Below are positions 63,566 to 64,000 of a DNA stretch of 64,000 nt, in pieces. Position 1 is the stretch's first letter. Each line of letters begins with the position of its first letter. The stretch is taken from NCBI RefSeq assembly GCF_014698065.1, contig NZ_JACJSI010000015.1, positions 51,465-115,464 on the forward strand, given 5' to 3'. This DNA is from Nostoc flagelliforme FACHB-838 (lineage in GTDB: Bacteria; Cyanobacteriota; Cyanobacteriia; Cyanobacteriales; Nostocaceae). The notes beneath the pieces were generated by a model. The model worked only from the letters and a program-made list of their open reading frames with translations, made no database searches and was not told where the DNA came from. Made by a program: the position numbers and the translations under genes.

Positions 63566-64000
63566 ATGGTTTTTGATTATATCCAGAAGTATCCGCACCG
63601 AACGAAACAAATTCTAGGGATTAGTTACGAGCAGTTGCAATCACTGTTAAATTGTGCCATAAATCGTTACAAGGATATTAAAACTAAACAAGAAAGTCAA
63701 AAAATTAGAATCAATGCGTCAGGAGGAGGTCGCCCTACAAAGTTGTCAACGAGTGAGCAAGTATGTTTGTGCTTATTTTATTTAAGACAAATGCCAAGAT
63801 TTCAAGTATTAGGAATGTTGTTTGGTGTTTCTAAGACAGAAGCTAATGATACATTCCATGATTGGATACCCATTCTTCGTGACATCTTACCATCTAGTTT
63901 ATTAGAACAAGTCTCAAATAATGAAAGCGATTTACTGTTTGTTCAAGAAGTCTTAACGAACTTCAGACTATTAGTCGATAGCATGGAACAGCCGATAAAT
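63566..64000 (+). mobile_element. IS5-like transposase, left part, cut by window end
   Basis: An open frame of 145 codons from ATG at 63566 runs off the window. It reads VFDYIQKYPHRTKQILGISYEQL, then GGGRPTKLSTSEQVCLCLFYLRQMPRFQVLGMLFGVSKTEANDTFHDWIPIL, which is the helix-turn-helix head of the IS5-group DDE_Tnp_4 transposases. LLVDSMEQPIN near the end holds the first catalytic Asp. The left end of the element is probably between about 63475 and 63510, but terminal repeats cannot be confirmed without the right end. Confidence 0.8.

Overview
The window looks like chromosome of a filamentous heterocyst-forming-type cyanobacterium (Nostocales, Nostoc-like). The HIP1 octamer GCGATCGC is very frequent in coding and non-coding DNA. 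There is a cyanobacterial bicarbonate transporter set (sbtA/sbtB), a CAAD-domain thylakoid-type protein, a DICT/GAF histidine kinase, and many Nostoc-type interspersed palindromes and C/G-rich heptamer tracts. No rRNA, tRNA or CRISPR array was recognised.

Layout. 1-6.3 kb: DICT-GAF histidine kinase, an ATP-grasp enzyme, a proline-rich membrane protein, a phosphatase-GAF pair, then a decayed AAA ATPase and small genes. 6.9-9.3 kb: PcrA/UvrD helicase. 9.5-12.4 kb: a frameshifted small antitoxin-like gene and a glycine-rich RTX-like repeat protein. 13.0-15.0 kb: an inorganic-carbon operon with sbtA, sbtB and a Tat-exported beta-carbonic anhydrase. 15-24.4 kb: membrane histidine kinase, CAAD protein, YebC, metallophosphoesterase, CobT-like enzyme, DUF2232 membrane protein, CRP-family regulator. 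25-29 kb: a 1338-residue protein with an Hsp70-like C-terminal half. 29.5-38.8 kb: surface polysaccharide genes (two sugar-phosphate transferases, gmd-fcl for GDP-fucose, a GT4 glycosyltransferase), mixed with a sugar ABC permease, 5-formyl-THF cyclo-ligase, AlkB and a methyltransferase-like protein. 39-53.8 kb: mostly housekeeping (CSP41-like epimerase, SMP-30 lactonase, pgsA, aspA, DUF362, ppa, panD, a degenerate metallo-beta-lactamase-fold protein, HtrA protease, PBP4-type DacB, LOG protein) with one toxin-antitoxin pair and one broken Uma2 gene. 53.9-59.9 kb: the most unusual locus. 60.4-64 kb: a large zinc metalloprotease and the left part of an IS5-like transposase cut by the window edge.

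The 53.9-59.9 kb locus holds two paralogous minus-strand genes. One encodes a NACHT NTPase with C-terminal pentapeptide repeats. The other keeps the same linker, pentapeptide region and C-terminal tail but lacks the NTPase core. Each gene is followed on its 3' side by an array of 21-bp repeats (9 and 10 units) with a related leader. The simplest reading is tandem duplication of a gene-plus-array unit, followed by loss of the NACHT core in one copy and insertion of a 135-bp MITE-like element next to the other. NACHT/STAND proteins are known bacterial defence sensors, so this is the best candidate here for an undescribed system; that function is inferred, not shown by the sequence.

All domain calls come from reading motifs by eye; no database search was run. 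Start sites were moved where ribosome-binding sequence or family convention favoured an internal start.
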